Assembly: GCA_038131955.1 (NCBI GenBank)
Contig: JAYPQK010000001.1
Span: 62,001-126,000, forward strand
Length of the DNA stretch: 64,000 nucleotides
Source: SHAN690 sp038131955
GTDB taxonomy: Bacteria > Bacteroidota > Bacteroidia > Flavobacteriales_G > Salibacteraceae
Direction of reading: 5' to 3'
Shown here: piece after piece, positions 48,975 to 58,764 of the stretch
Layout: each line of letters opens with the position of its first letter
Position numbering within the stretch: the first letter of the stretch is position 1
Translations under genes and position numbers: made by a program
Notes under the pieces: model-generated
Seen by the model: the letters and a program-made list of their open reading frames with translations, nothing else
What the model was told of the DNA's origin: nothing
Databases searched by the model: none

Positions 48975-50771
48975 ATGAAGAAAGCTTTACTATTTATAGG
49001 CCTGTTCACCGCTATAGCCGCCACTACTAAGGCACAGATCATTGCGCAGGGCATCTCACCTTCCAATATTGCAGGAAACTACGACTTCACCTGGGCTGAT
49101 CCAGGAGGAGGAGATTGGTCAAGTCCTGACTTCAACATCCCTGGAACGAACGTCCAAGACACGTTGATGTTAGTGGATGATGGTTCTACTGGAACGAATC
49201 CACAAGGAAACCCAATCTCTGCGGAAGGATGTAATCCATTGGTCAACGACCTTACAGGCAAGATCGCTGTGATCTACCGAAACACCTGTGAGTTTGGAAC
49301 GAAGTCATTGAACGCTCAAAACGCCGGGGCAGTCGCCGTCATCATTGTCAACCGTGAGGAGGGGCTCGTGAATATGGGAGGAGGAAACGATGGTTTCAAC
49401 GTGACCATTCCAGTTGTTTTCCTTCAAAACTCGGATGGTCAATCCCTGATTGACGAGATGGCTAACGGACCAGTTGTTATGTTTTTGGGTAATCGTACTG
49501 GTAACTTCGCCAACGATCTGAGCATTGATATCAGCGATGCTTTGATTCCTCAGCAGTATGCGCTTCCAACTCAATTGGCCCTGTTGGACAATGAGGTATC
49601 ATTTGATCTTGGGATCACCTGCTACAACTTCGGTTATGACGATGCGACAAGTACTACCGTGACTGCGACAGTAACTGACCCAGCAGGAACCGTTCTTTAC
49701 GATGAGACCCTCGGGCCATTCTCCCTGACTGGAGTAGACACCAACACAGGAGCTCTTGATAGTGTTATTCTTGGCTCAGGTGGAGTAGACTCATTCCCGA
49801 CCTTCAATTTAGTAGGTCCGAATCCAGGACGGTTCACCGTTGCCTACACCACACAAAACGGTTCAGTTACTGATGACTTCTCTGATGATAACACGGTTAC
49901 AACTGACCTCTTGATCGATCAAGATTTCTGCTACGCGGAGATCGATGCGAACGATGTGACTCAGACCTCAGCGCACTATCGTCCAGCGGAATCTTACTCT
50001 AGCTACTCGGCTTGTATCCACTTCCGTGATGCGAATGCAGAGCGCATCGGAGTGGATGGACTTTGGTTCTCGGCTTCTGCTGCCGACTCTTTGACCAATC
50101 AGTCGTTCTACATCAAGGCATTCCACTGGGGCGATGAATTCACTGACCTCTTGGATGAAAACCTAGCTTTTGATAACATGGAAGAGCTTGGAGCGAAAAC
50201 CTACACGTTCACCGAGAACCTCGAGGAGACCATGGTATACGTTGAGTTTGACGAGGACATCCCCCTTCAAAGCAATGAGCGCTACGTCTTCTGTGTTCAG
50301 ACGTTTGACCCAACGGTTTTCATCGGTCACGACACACGTACGAACTATATCGCTACCATCAACCATTACCTTCAGCCCATCGGCATTTTGGAGATGAGTG
50401 GTGAGTACGATGAGATCGGCTTTGGTGCCGACGCGATTCCAAGCATCCGCTTGGGCATCCTTGATTCTTCTGAGATCGTTATCCCTGAGGACACTACACC
50501 GGACAACACTGGAACCGAAGAAATGGCTAGCTTCCAATTGAACGCTTATCCAAATCCAACCAAGGATCAACTTCTTGTTTTGGCCGAGGTTCAAGGAATG
50601 GCTAACGTGTCTTTGATGGACGTTACCGGAAAGGTCGCTATGCAAGATCAGGTGAACTTCACCCGAAACAACGCGACACTAAACCTAGCTGGTCTCCGCG
50701 CTGGCGTTTATTTCCTCCGTGTTCAAAGCGAAGACGGTCGTTTAAGTCAAACACGCGTTATCAAGCAATAG
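48975..50771 (+). CDS. T9SS-exported protein with PA domain
   Basis: A 598-residue secreted protein. A signal peptide (LLFIGLFTAIAATTKAQ) is followed by a protease-associated domain at about residues 60-175, seen in DLTGKIAVIYRNTCEFGTKS, then NAQNAGAVAVIIVNREEG and FNVTIPVVFLQNSDGQSL. The middle is beta-rich without a recognised domain. The last 75 residues are a type A T9SS sorting domain: NAYPNPTKDQLLVLAEV, SLMDVTGKVAMQ, and LAGLRAGVYFLRVQSEDGRL before the final RVIKQ. PA domains often accompany peptidases, but no catalytic domain is seen. The protein should reach the cell surface or medium. It has its own promoter and terminator. Confidence 0.85.
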   Translation: MKKALLFIGLFTAIAATTKAQIIAQGISPSNIAGNYDFTWADPGGGDWSSPDFNIPGTNVQDTLMLVDDGSTGTNPQGNPISAEGCNPLVNDLTGKIAVIYRNTCEFGTKSLNAQNAGAVAVIIVNREEGLVNMGGGNDGFNVTIPVVFLQNSDGQSLIDEMANGPVVMFLGNRTGNFANDLSIDISDALIPQQYALPTQLALLDNEVSFDLGITCYNFGYDDATSTTVTATVTDPAGTVLYDETLGPFSLTGVDTNTGALDSVILGSGGVDSFPTFNLVGPNPGRFTVAYTTQNGSVTDDFSDDNTVTTDLLIDQDFCYAEIDANDVTQTSAHYRPAESYSSYSACIHFRDANAERIGVDGLWFSASAADSLTNQSFYIKAFHWGDEFTDLLDENLAFDNMEELGAKTYTFTENLEETMVYVEFDEDIPLQSNERYVFCVQTFDPTVFIGHDTRTNYIATINHYLQPIGILEMSGEYDEIGFGADAIPSIRLGILDSSEIVIPEDTTPDNTGTEEMASFQLNAYPNPTKDQLLVLAEVQGMANVSLMDVTGKVAMQDQVNFTRNNATLNLAGLRAGVYFLRVQSEDGRLSQTRVIKQ

Positions 50772-50802
50772 ATTACCTATATCATTGTTGAATGTGATTA
50801 AG

Positions 50803-50828
50803 AAGGGGCGGAATTCCGCCCCTTTTTT
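50803..50828 (+). terminator. Rho-independent terminator
   Basis: A perfect palindrome, AAGGGGCGGAA with TTCCGCCCCTT (50803-50824), runs into six T residues ending at 50826 or so. It closes the PA-domain gene. The loop must open some central A/T pairs. Confidence 0.85.
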
Positions 50829-50917
50829 AATAAGCAAAAACAGAAAGATCATAGTCAAAATGATGCTTTTTAATCGACAAACAGTATCTTCGAAAGCTCA
50901 ACAAATAAATCATTCAC

Positions 50918-53857
50918 ATGAAAAGAATCTTTACCCTATTATTCATGAGTGTGCTTACCCTCGGAGCCGCCTTTGCGCAGCCCTCTTCGATGAGTGCTAC
51001 TTACTCAGCTGGTAACATCAACTCTTACAGCTATTCTTACAACGCCGCATGTAATGCAGGCGATACTCTTCAGATCAACGTTCCTTCTGGCTCTTTGATC
51101 ACTGGCGTAGATGTCGAATATGACATGACCGCTCAAGGTGGAGGCTGGATGATGGAACAACGTTCACAAATCGAGTGCGTCACCACTGGTAACACAGAAG
51201 GTACTTGGTTCTCTGGATCTGGTTACGGTGGAACGTTCTCATACAACCGTACAGGTTTGGACATTGCCAATGGTATTTCCAATGGTTCAGTGACCTTCAG
51301 AATGCAAGCTTGGAGAACTTATGGATGGGGTGGTTGTAGTTCAAACTATCAGATCATCCCTAATAACTCATGGACGGTAACCGTATATTACTGCCCGGGT
51401 ACTGCTCCTTTTACTCCGATCCTTTCGGTTGACACGGTATTGGCTAACTGCGGTGATTCAAGTGCTACTGTATCAGCTAACTCCAGCTATACAAGCTACC
51501 TTTGGTCAAACGGTGATACTAACGTAACTGCCTCTTTCTCCACTTCCGGTGAGTACGTTGTTTTGGCAAGCGATGCGAACGGATGTCCTTATCCTGATAC
51601 GGTACACGTGAGTGTGATCACTACAAATCCTACTCAATCTGACTCCTCCATCTGTCAAGGTGAAGAAGTTACATTGGACGGTCAATTTGTTCCTTACGGA
51701 GGTTGTATTGCCATCGACACTTTCATGCAATCCAATTATCAGCTCATTGATCACAATTCCATCACTGGTGACGACCGTGGAGGTATCGCTATCACTCCGG
51801 ATTACTTCTATTATGTAGGTGACGGAGCCACTGGACGTATGGATGCGTCCAACTTGGCAAACGCTGTTGCCTTGCCTAAGCGCGATGGTATCTTCAGTGA
51901 TTTGAACTCAGGCCAACTTTGGACATTCTGGTCAGGATCAAGCTTTAACTACAGCAACATCACTTCAATCGCTAAGATGGACGTGGATCTTAACATCGGC
52001 GATGTTACATCACTTTCTCAATCGATCAACGCAGGATATGGATCGTTCGTTGCAGCAGGTTCTGGATATGTTATCCTTTGGGCAAATAACAACGACACAT
52101 TCTACCATATTGATCTGACTACAGGTGAAGTAACAAACCTTGGTTCAGGTAATATAAGTACTTCTTCAAATATCTACTTCAACAACACAGAGAACTGGTC
52201 ACGTTGGGGAGTTGCTGAATGTGACTCTACCGGTGGTTACGCTATCGTGGGTCGTGCATATTACATCAATAGCTCCTACATGTACTCTCCTGGAGTCATT
52301 GCGCGCTACTACATCAGCTCTGGAGATAAGGAGATCGTAACTACATTCTCTGGATCAGTTAGTGACATGGCTTGTATTACATACTCGCCTTGGAATGACC
52401 GTTGGTACTTCCACTGGGAGGGGTATGGTAGCACATTCCCTGTTTACGGTAGTGAAATGGCAGGATATGCTGACGCTCAAGGCACCGGAGGTGCGGGAGT
52501 TATGTCTCCTCCACCATCGTACATCTACGCATGGAACACAGGTGATACTGCCCAAATTCTAACTGCAATGCCTGATTCTACTATGGACTTCGTATTGATG
52601 ACTACTGATGGTATTGGAATGTGTTACGATACATTGAACGTTCAAGTAACTGAAGCTCCAAGTATCTCACTGACAAGCACGGATATTGCTTGTAAGGGTG
52701 ATAGCAATGGCGCTGTCAGCTCAAGCGTATCAGGTGGAAGCTCACCATATACATACTCATGGTGGCCAATGGACACGAACATTGCCAACGGATACGGTTC
52801 AGGTACCGGCGTAAGCAATGTTCCTGCTGGCACTTATTACTTATCAGTTGTCGATGACAACGGATGTTCAAACATGGACACAGCAGAAGTAAATGAGCCA
52901 TTGTCATTGTTCATCCCTGTCCTTAGCGGACTTGCTGATCCTCTTTGTTCTTACTCTGAGGATGGAAAAGCACTTGTGCTTCCAGCTGGTGGAGATGCTC
53001 CATACACGTACAACTGGTCAAATGGTGAGACTACCGTAGGTAATACCACCCTTGGAGATGGCAACTTCTCTGTTACTGCTACTGACGCCAACGGTTGTGA
53101 GCGAGTAATGAGCGGAACCTTGACCTCTCCAGATCCAGTGAGCATGTCATTCGCTGCTACCGGTAACGATTGTGAAGCTGACGAAGATGGAACCGCAACG
53201 GTAACTGCTTCCGGTGGTACTGCTCCTTACGCTTACGCTTGGGAGAACGGAGATGATGATCCAAACGCGAATGGACTTCCTTCTGGATTCCAAAACTTGA
53301 CCATCACAGATGATAACGGATGTATGTTCTCTGACTCTGTCGAGATCACATTCTTGAACACAGCACCAGAGATTACTTTGGCTGATTCATTCGAGAAGTG
53401 CTCTGAGTGGTCAATCACTTTGGATGCAGGTCCTGACGGAGCTTCATACGCTTGGTCAACCGGTGACACAAGTCAGACAACCACCACCAACGCTGGAGGT
53501 CTGATCTTCGTTACAGTGACAGGAGCTAACGGTTGTGTTGCTGAGAAGTCAACCTTTGTTGTGAACAACCCATGTCCTACTGGCATTGAAGCTGTAGGAG
53601 ATGTTCCTAGCATCAACGTTTATCCGAACCCATCCAATGGCGTATTCAACGTTGAAGTGGAAGGAAACGTTGAAGAGATGATCGATCTTCAGGTACTTGA
53701 TCTTACTGGTCGCGTGATGACCAGCGAAGCAGGTGCTCTTGGATCTGGATCAAACATCACTACCCTCAACTTGAGCGGTCTTGCTCGAGGTACTTACATG
53801 CTGCGCATGTCGCAAAAGGGTGAGTTGATCTCTGTACGCAACATCGTGATTCAATAA
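50918..53857 (+). CDS. Large T9SS surface protein with SprB-type repeats
   Basis: A 979-residue secreted protein. Its signal peptide is IFTLLFMSVLTLGAAFAQ. Residues 20-155 form a beta-sandwich-like lectin/adhesin-type region; residues about 240-540 resemble a beta-propeller (repeated blocks such as SITGDDRGGIAITPDYFYYV). From about 580 come at least three SprB-type repeats of about 80 residues, recognisable by DIACKGDSNGAVSSSVSGG, then CSYSEDGKALVLPAGGDAPY and DCEADEDGTATVTASGGTAP. A type A sorting domain ends it (INVYPNPSNGVFNVEVEG, then LSGLARGTYMLRMSQKGEL). SprB in Flavobacterium is the gliding adhesin, but this protein is far smaller, so motility function is not implied. A TATCTTCG at 50885-50892 may be its -7 box. 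Confidence 0.85.
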   Translation: MKRIFTLLFMSVLTLGAAFAQPSSMSATYSAGNINSYSYSYNAACNAGDTLQINVPSGSLITGVDVEYDMTAQGGGWMMEQRSQIECVTTGNTEGTWFSGSGYGGTFSYNRTGLDIANGISNGSVTFRMQAWRTYGWGGCSSNYQIIPNNSWTVTVYYCPGTAPFTPILSVDTVLANCGDSSATVSANSSYTSYLWSNGDTNVTASFSTSGEYVVLASDANGCPYPDTVHVSVITTNPTQSDSSICQGEEVTLDGQFVPYGGCIAIDTFMQSNYQLIDHNSITGDDRGGIAITPDYFYYVGDGATGRMDASNLANAVALPKRDGIFSDLNSGQLWTFWSGSSFNYSNITSIAKMDVDLNIGDVTSLSQSINAGYGSFVAAGSGYVILWANNNDTFYHIDLTTGEVTNLGSGNISTSSNIYFNNTENWSRWGVAECDSTGGYAIVGRAYYINSSYMYSPGVIARYYISSGDKEIVTTFSGSVSDMACITYSPWNDRWYFHWEGYGSTFPVYGSEMAGYADAQGTGGAGVMSPPPSYIYAWNTGDTAQILTAMPDSTMDFVLMTTDGIGMCYDTLNVQVTEAPSISLTSTDIACKGDSNGAVSSSVSGGSSPYTYSWWPMDTNIANGYGSGTGVSNVPAGTYYLSVVDDNGCSNMDTAEVNEPLSLFIPVLSGLADPLCSYSEDGKALVLPAGGDAPYTYNWSNGETTVGNTTLGDGNFSVTATDANGCERVMSGTLTSPDPVSMSFAATGNDCEADEDGTATVTASGGTAPYAYAWENGDDDPNANGLPSGFQNLTITDDNGCMFSDSVEITFLNTAPEITLADSFEKCSEWSITLDAGPDGASYAWSTGDTSQTTTTNAGGLIFVTVTGANGCVAEKSTFVVNNPCPTGIEAVGDVPSINVYPNPSNGVFNVEVEGNVEEMIDLQVLDLTGRVMTSEAGALGSGSNITTLNLSGLARGTYMLRMSQKGELISVRNIVIQ

Positions 53858-53877
53858 GGATCACTTCACACCATATG

Positions 53878-53904
53878 AAAGGGGAGCTTCGGCTCCCCTT
53901 TTTT
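53878..53904 (+). terminator. Rho-independent terminator
   Basis: AAAGGGGAGC (53878-53887) pairs with GCTCCCCTTT (53892-53901) around the stable tetraloop TTCG, followed by more T residues to 53904. It ends the SprB-repeat gene, 20 bases after its stop. Confidence 0.9.
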
Positions 53905-53951
53905 GTTGAAATAAACCTGCATCAATTGAGCATCTAGGTCTTATGCGCCTA

Positions 53952-53959
53952 TTACATTT
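53952..53959 (+). promoter_or_regulatory. Predicted -7 box of the methionine aminotransferase operon
   Basis: TACATTTG exactly fits TAnnTTTG and lies 21 bases before the ATG at 53981. It overlaps the GTG at 53960 that would otherwise be an upstream start, supporting 53981. Confidence 0.6.
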
Positions 53960-53980
53960 GTGCGCCCACGGAATTACCCC

Positions 53981-55138
53981 ATGCCGACGCACCCAAACAC
54001 CATCAGCTCTAAGCTGCCTAAAGTAGGAACCACCATTTTTACCGTCATGAGCCGTCTGGCTCAGGAACAAAATGCGTTCAACCTTTCTCAAGGATTTCCG
54101 GATTTTCCGGTGGATCAACGCCTGATCGATCTCGTGCATCAGCACATGAGCTCTGGAAAGAATCAATATCCTCCTATGGCTGGCATTCCCGCCTTACGGG
54201 AGATCATCAGCGGAAAAATGGAAAATCTGTATGGGGCATCTTACGACCCAGAATCAGAAATCACCATCACCGCTGGTGGAACACAAGCTATTTTTACCGC
54301 GATCATGGCTACCATCAATGAAGGTGATGAAGTGATCCTGTTCACTCCGGCGTACGATTGCTACGCACCAGCGATTGAACTGGCAGGTGGCAAACCGGTT
54401 TATGTGCAATTGAAATCCGGAGACTTTAGCATCGATTGGAAGCAGGTCAAGAAAGTGGTAACGCGTCGGACCAAAATGATCATGATCAATACCCCACACA
54501 ATCCGAGTGGCAGTGTGATCTCAAACAATGACGTGCAAGAACTCATCAAGATCACCAAGGATAACGACATCGTGATCTTGAGCGATGAAGTCTATGAGCA
54601 CATCATCTTCGATGGCCAGCCTCACCGCAGTATGGCCAATTATCCTGAATTGGCGAACCGTTCGATCATCGTGTATTCCTTTGGCAAGACCTTTCACGTT
54701 ACGGGATGGAAGACCGGATATGTTGTTGGACCTTCCAATCTTATGGCCGAGTTTAGAAAAGTGCACCAATTCAATGTTTTCACAGCCAACGCTCCTATTC
54801 AATACGCCTTGGCTGACTACATGAGTGACCCAGAGAATTACTTGCACATCGGTGAGATGTATCAGGCGAAGCGAGATCTATTTTTGAGCGCCGTGAAGGC
54901 CTCAAGGTTCAAGATCAAGCCATCAAAAGGGACCTATTTTCAACTGTTGGATTACTCCAAGATCAGCGAAGAAGAGGACACCGAATTAGCCAAGCGGCTT
55001 ACTATCGAACACAAGGTGGCGTCAATCCCAGTGTCTGTATTCTATCACAACCCCATTCAGAATCAAGTCCTTCGTTTTTGCTTCGCAAAGGAAGATGAAA
55101 CCCTCAAGCGAGCAGGCGACATCATTTGCAAGATCTAA
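53981..55138 (+). CDS. Methionine aminotransferase (YbdL/KYAT-like)
   Basis: A fold-type I PLP aminotransferase of 385 residues. The N-terminal NAFNLSQGFPDFPVDQRL is the signature of the glutamine transaminase K/YbdL group, which act on methionine, aromatic residues and glutamine. The PLP lysine is in IVYSFGKTFHVTGWKTGYVV, the cofactor Asp/Tyr in IVILSDEVYEHIIFDG, and TPHNPSGSVI near residue 167. It overlaps the nitrilase gene by one base (TAATG). This pairing occurs widely: the transaminase converts 2-keto acids of the methionine salvage route using glutamine, and the omega-amidase removes the resulting ketoglutaramate. Confidence 0.9.
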   Translation: MPTHPNTISSKLPKVGTTIFTVMSRLAQEQNAFNLSQGFPDFPVDQRLIDLVHQHMSSGKNQYPPMAGIPALREIISGKMENLYGASYDPESEITITAGGTQAIFTAIMATINEGDEVILFTPAYDCYAPAIELAGGKPVYVQLKSGDFSIDWKQVKKVVTRRTKMIMINTPHNPSGSVISNNDVQELIKITKDNDIVILSDEVYEHIIFDGQPHRSMANYPELANRSIIVYSFGKTFHVTGWKTGYVVGPSNLMAEFRKVHQFNVFTANAPIQYALADYMSDPENYLHIGEMYQAKRDLFLSAVKASRFKIKPSKGTYFQLLDYSKISEEEDTELAKRLTIEHKVASIPVSVFYHNPIQNQVLRFCFAKEDETLKRAGDIICKI

Positions 55139-55944
55139 TGGCCAAGAAGGAGCGCATCTCAGTCACCCTCGTTCAGCCCAATGTTCATTGGGAAGACCGC
55201 GATGCTAATCTGTCTCACTTGATCGAACTGCTGGAAGGTGTGGGCCCCACCGACCTGATCGTGCTTCCTGAAATGTTTCCTACGGGCTTCTCGATGAAGC
55301 CAGAATCTTTGGCTGAACCTGTAAACGGTATTAGCACCCAATGGATGCGAAAGATTGCAAGCCAAAACAACTGCTATGTCACGGGAAGCATCATCACTGA
55401 GGAGGACAAGAAGTATTTTAACCGTTTGACATGGATGGCGCCGGATGGAACTTTCACCACCTATGACAAACGACACTTATTCAGTTTCGCACAAGAACAC
55501 GAACACTACACGGGTGGCAGTGAACGGATCATCGTGGACCTGTATGGATGGCATGTTTGTCCTTTGATCTGTTATGACCTACGTTTTCCGGTATGGGCAC
55601 GCAATCAATCCATGAACGGCGACATGACCGATTCCGCATTTGATATCCAGATCTTCGTTGCCAATTGGCCGGAAGCTCGCCGGAGGCCATGGTCGACTCT
55701 TCTGGAAGCCCGCGCCCACGAGAACCAATGCTATGTCATCGGTGTGAATCGCGTGGGAGAAGATGGTAACGGTATACCTCACTCAGGAGACAGCGCTGTT
55801 TTCAGCCCTAAGGGAGAGCTGCTTTCAACTATCCCTGCGAGTGAGGAAAGTGTATCGCAGGTTGAACTGAACTATCAACATCTGTCTGAATTCCGTGAGA
55901 AATTCACGGCCTGGAAGGACAAAGATCGCTTCGACCTTCGTTAG
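55138..55944 (+). CDS. Omega-amidase (YafV/NIT2-like nitrilase family)
   Basis: A 268-residue carbon-nitrogen hydrolase. The Glu-Lys-Cys triad is readable: LIVLPEMFPTGFSMKPESL (Glu), FTTYDKRHLFSFAQEH (Lys) and VCPLICYDLRFPVWARNQ (Cys). ANWPEARRRPWSTLLEARA is also diagnostic. It should hydrolyse alpha-ketoglutaramate or ketosuccinamate to the diacids and ammonia, pulling the transamination by its upstream partner. The ATG at 55138 was chosen; four codons further upstream in frame lie in the aminotransferase gene. Its stop overlaps the stop of the convergent Ig-like gene by four bases. Confidence 0.92.
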   Translation: MAKKERISVTLVQPNVHWEDRDANLSHLIELLEGVGPTDLIVLPEMFPTGFSMKPESLAEPVNGISTQWMRKIASQNNCYVTGSIITEEDKKYFNRLTWMAPDGTFTTYDKRHLFSFAQEHEHYTGGSERIIVDLYGWHVCPLICYDLRFPVWARNQSMNGDMTDSAFDIQIFVANWPEARRRPWSTLLEARAHENQCYVIGVNRVGEDGNGIPHSGDSAVFSPKGELLSTIPASEESVSQVELNYQHLSEFREKFTAWKDKDRFDLR

Positions 55945-57563
55945 GGTTCGAGTATCCACTCTACTTCTTCGACCCAATTGGCACGAACCTCTAAGGTCTC
56001 GTCAAAGTAGATAACCGGTTCCGGTAATCGACCAGATCGATAGTCTCCGGGATCCCATTTACCATTCTCATTCAGGTCAGCGATCAACCTGACCTGATAG
56101 GTGCCCAATGGAACTTTCGTGAACTCCACAAGCTCCGTCGCTGATACACTTTTACTTCGGCGCTTCTTACTGTCCTTCAATAATTGGACGACGTAGGCAT
56201 GCCCTTGATCCGGCAATTGCAATCGAAAATTCAATTGACCGAAATCTGTCTTCGATGTTGCCTTCAACTTGACGAGCAACGTGTCATTGCACTGTCCAAA
56301 GCGGTCACAAATCGAAGAATCCGGTAGGAAGAAGGTGTAATTCAACCCCTCCTGCCAGCCGTGATCGATCACCAATTCCATTTCTTTCTTTATTGCGGCA
56401 TCAGCAAGATCTAGCGTGTCCGAATTATCAATGATGAGCTTACTCCTCGAAAGATCCAAGTATCCCAGCGGAGAATCAGAAACCAACGAGATAGGCTCCC
56501 AGTGTGAGATAGATTTGCGCTGCGGTTTCAGAACAAATCCCTTCGGAACGTTCTTTTCATCGGCAAACTTGGATGGTTTCAAGAAGCCAACAGTGTCGGC
56601 TCGGTCGTTGTATCGAAGCCTAACCTCTAGTGAGTCGTAGTCATTACGCTCAGGAAACCAAATATTCAACGTGTCGTTCGCCTTATTCCATTGGAGTGTC
56701 CAATCCTCGGTATCAATACCATGAATCTCACTCAACTCGAAGCCTGTCGTAGGTAAATTGAAAATGAATTGCAATCCCAAGTCGCCAATCTGCTTCTCCT
56801 CTACGCTGTATTGCAAAGTATCCGCGTGCTGAAACAACAAAAGGTCAGGAAAGGGTACGGCATTAGTATCCCCAGGAGAACTAGAAGTGATTAACTCCTT
56901 GCTGAACGCTACCTGCTCAGTTGGAACGTCAAATTGATACCCGCTGTTCTCGGAAAGAAGACCGAAGATCTTATAGGTGCCCGGTGTCAAATAGCCAATG
57001 CGGTAATTTCCCGAAGCATCGGTCTTGTCGAAGTATCGAGGCAATCGTGTCAGTGGAAGCGAGTCAATATTCTCTAAATACAGCATGACCAAGACATCTT
57101 CTACAGGCTGCAAGGTAAAAGCATCGATCACCCTACCCCGCACTTCAAAAGAGTCGATGTAGGGACCGGTTGAGAATACAAAGACATTGCTGTCAAGTGG
57201 ATTTCTCTCATTGATATCCACAATGCCTTCACCGAAGTTGAATACGTACGTGGTTTGATCGGCTAACGAATCCTCCCAGGTGACTTTCACATCCCGCTTG
57301 CGCATCGAGATCGTCGGGGCTTGATCGAAAGGCGGCGTAACCACTAGTTCTTGACTTGCCTTTGAGATGTCTACGTACTCATCAAAGGAGAACTCAAGGC
57401 TATTGCCTTCGAAATTGACCGAACCATTCTGCGGATTGGACGCTAGGATCTTAGGTGGCTGCTCGTCTTTTGGCCCACCCGTGATCCGACCCGGTTGTGC
57501 GCAACTGTAGACCAGCAACACAACAAGGATAAGAGCGATGTATTTAGTAAATCGTCTTTCCAA
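55941..57563 (-). CDS. Ig-like-domain lipoprotein
   Basis: A 540-residue lipoprotein (signal IALILVVLLVYSC, lipobox VYSC). A bacterial Ig-like (Big_5) domain follows at about residues 35-130, with PPKILASNPQNGSVNFEGNS and the conserved ISFDEYVD-like strand (LEFSFDEYVDISKASQELV). A carboxypeptidase-regulatory-like or CnaB-like beta-sandwich comes next (VRGRVIDAFTLQPVEDVLVM, then DKTDASGNYRIGYLTPGTYK). The C-terminal part repeats similar strands (GTYQVRLIADLNENGKWDPG). Proteins with this layout are common in Bacteroidota, and their role is unknown; envelope or surface structure is likely. It overlaps the upstream GAF gene by 20 bases. Confidence 0.82.
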   Translation of the reverse strand: MERRFTKYIALILVVLLVYSCAQPGRITGGPKDEQPPKILASNPQNGSVNFEGNSLEFSFDEYVDISKASQELVVTPPFDQAPTISMRKRDVKVTWEDSLADQTTYVFNFGEGIVDINERNPLDSNVFVFSTGPYIDSFEVRGRVIDAFTLQPVEDVLVMLYLENIDSLPLTRLPRYFDKTDASGNYRIGYLTPGTYKIFGLLSENSGYQFDVPTEQVAFSKELITSSSPGDTNAVPFPDLLLFQHADTLQYSVEEKQIGDLGLQFIFNLPTTGFELSEIHGIDTEDWTLQWNKANDTLNIWFPERNDYDSLEVRLRYNDRADTVGFLKPSKFADEKNVPKGFVLKPQRKSISHWEPISLVSDSPLGYLDLSRSKLIIDNSDTLDLADAAIKKEMELVIDHGWQEGLNYTFFLPDSSICDRFGQCNDTLLVKLKATSKTDFGQLNFRLQLPDQGHAYVVQLLKDSKKRRSKSVSATELVEFTKVPLGTYQVRLIADLNENGKWDPGDYRSGRLPEPVIYFDETLEVRANWVEEVEWILEP

Positions 57564-58032
57564 GGTGGTCGCAAAGTTCGGTTAAATACTTCCTGTCCGT
57601 GTCGTCAAAGGTGTTGAGTTCTGTGCTATCGATATCGAGTACACCAACCACCTCGCCAGCAGAAGACACGATCGGTACTACGATCTCAGACCTACTAGCT
57701 GAACTACAAGCGATATGACCCGGGAATTGATCAACGTCGGGCACCACGATCGCCTCACTTTGCTTCCAGCTTGACCCACACACTCCTTTCCCAAAATCGA
57801 TGGTAGTACAGGCCACTGGCCCTTGAAATGGCCCTAGTTTCAATTCACCTTTCTTCACGAGGTAGAAGCCGGTCCAGAAATGTCCCAGTCCATGATGAAG
57901 CGCCGCGGCAACGTTGGCCAACACAGAGACCTCATCCATCTCCCCTTCGACCAAGGCAAAGATCTGCGGAAGCACCTGTTCGTATTGCTCCGATTTGGTA
58001 AGCCCGGTATCTATGTGAATGGATTCAGCCAT
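57544..58032 (-). CDS. Free methionine-(R)-sulfoxide reductase (GAF domain)
   Basis: A 162-residue stand-alone GAF-domain enzyme of the fRMsr type, reducing free methionine R-sulfoxide with thioredoxin. Catalytic cysteines are in ACTTIDFGKGVCGSSWKQSE and FPGHIACSSASRSEIVVPI, giving the three cysteines of the family, and GHFWTGFYLVKKGELKLGPF is the usual early block. The ATG at 58032 (MAESIHID) is preferred to an upstream in-frame codon. Located near a methionine aminotransferase and omega-amidase, it fits a methionine repair and recycling neighbourhood, though on the other strand. Confidence 0.9.
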   Translation of the reverse strand: MAESIHIDTGLTKSEQYEQVLPQIFALVEGEMDEVSVLANVAAALHHGLGHFWTGFYLVKKGELKLGPFQGPVACTTIDFGKGVCGSSWKQSEAIVVPDVDQFPGHIACSSASRSEIVVPIVSSAGEVVGVLDIDSTELNTFDDTDRKYLTELCDHLGKTIY

Positions 58033-58062
58033 GGCGGACAAAGATAACATCGAGCAAGGTCC

Positions 58063-58764
58063 TCAGGCTATGCTTGGACAAGCGATCGTAGCAAGCGAAA
58101 CGCGGACATCGTCTATTTCGAGAGCCGCCGCTGCACAAGCTTCGATCGTAGCTCCGGTTGTGACCACATCATCCACGATCAGGACATGCTTTCCATGGAG
58201 TTCGCTATCGTCGGATGCCTCGAAAAGTTCCTTTACGTTTAGCCAACGATCATATCGTCCTTTTCTCGTTTGGCTTGAATTGGCCGTTCTACGATGAAGC
58301 ACATCCGTGCGATAGGGCACATTCATCTCCTCAGCCATTCCTTGGATGATCGGTTCACATTGATTATAGCCTCTCTTTTTAAGTTTCTTCGGATGCAGCG
58401 GCACGGGAACGATCAAGTCGATATCGTTCCAGATCCCCGATCTCAATTCCCTTCCAAACCGGTGCCCGAGATATTCACCCACCTCCAAAGCACCGTTGTA
58501 CTTCAAGGCATGCAACATACCCTGCACGATTCCACCTTTTGTAAAATGGAGATAGGACGTAGCTCGTACCAAAGGGATCTTTCCCCAGAAGATCCGCTCG
58601 ACCGGATTCTCTTTGAACATCCAATACTTGGTCGTAGGCAAATGATTTCGACAATGATCACAGATCAAATGCTCATGCTCATCCAATGACATTCCACACC
58701 CCCTGCATTGAAAGGGGAAAAAGAAATGACTCAATCCTTCTGCGTAGCTTGCTATGGTATTCAT
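58063..58764 (-). CDS. ComF-family phosphoribosyltransferase-like protein
   Basis: A 233-residue protein of the ComF/GntX family, which in transformable bacteria supports DNA uptake or processing but is also widespread in others. The N-terminal zinc-finger-like cysteines are CRGCGMSLDEHEHLICDHC, and the PRPP-binding loop near the C terminus is VLIVDDVVTTGATIEACAAA. KKLKKRGYNQCEPIIQGMAE in the middle is typical. Its start overlaps the stop of the upstream gene by four bases. The exact function is unknown. Confidence 0.88.
   Translation of the reverse strand: MNTIASYAEGLSHFFFPFQCRGCGMSLDEHEHLICDHCRNHLPTTKYWMFKENPVERIFWGKIPLVRATSYLHFTKGGIVQGMLHALKYNGALEVGEYLGHRFGRELRSGIWNDIDLIVPVPLHPKKLKKRGYNQCEPIIQGMAEEMNVPYRTDVLHRRTANSSQTRKGRYDRWLNVKELFEASDDSELHGKHVLIVDDVVTTGATIEACAAAALEIDDVRVSLATIACPSIA

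Noticed and set aside
50918..53857. SprB gliding adhesin
   Set aside because: The repeats are of SprB type, but the protein is under 1000 residues and no gliding genes are adjacent, so only the repeat family is claimed.
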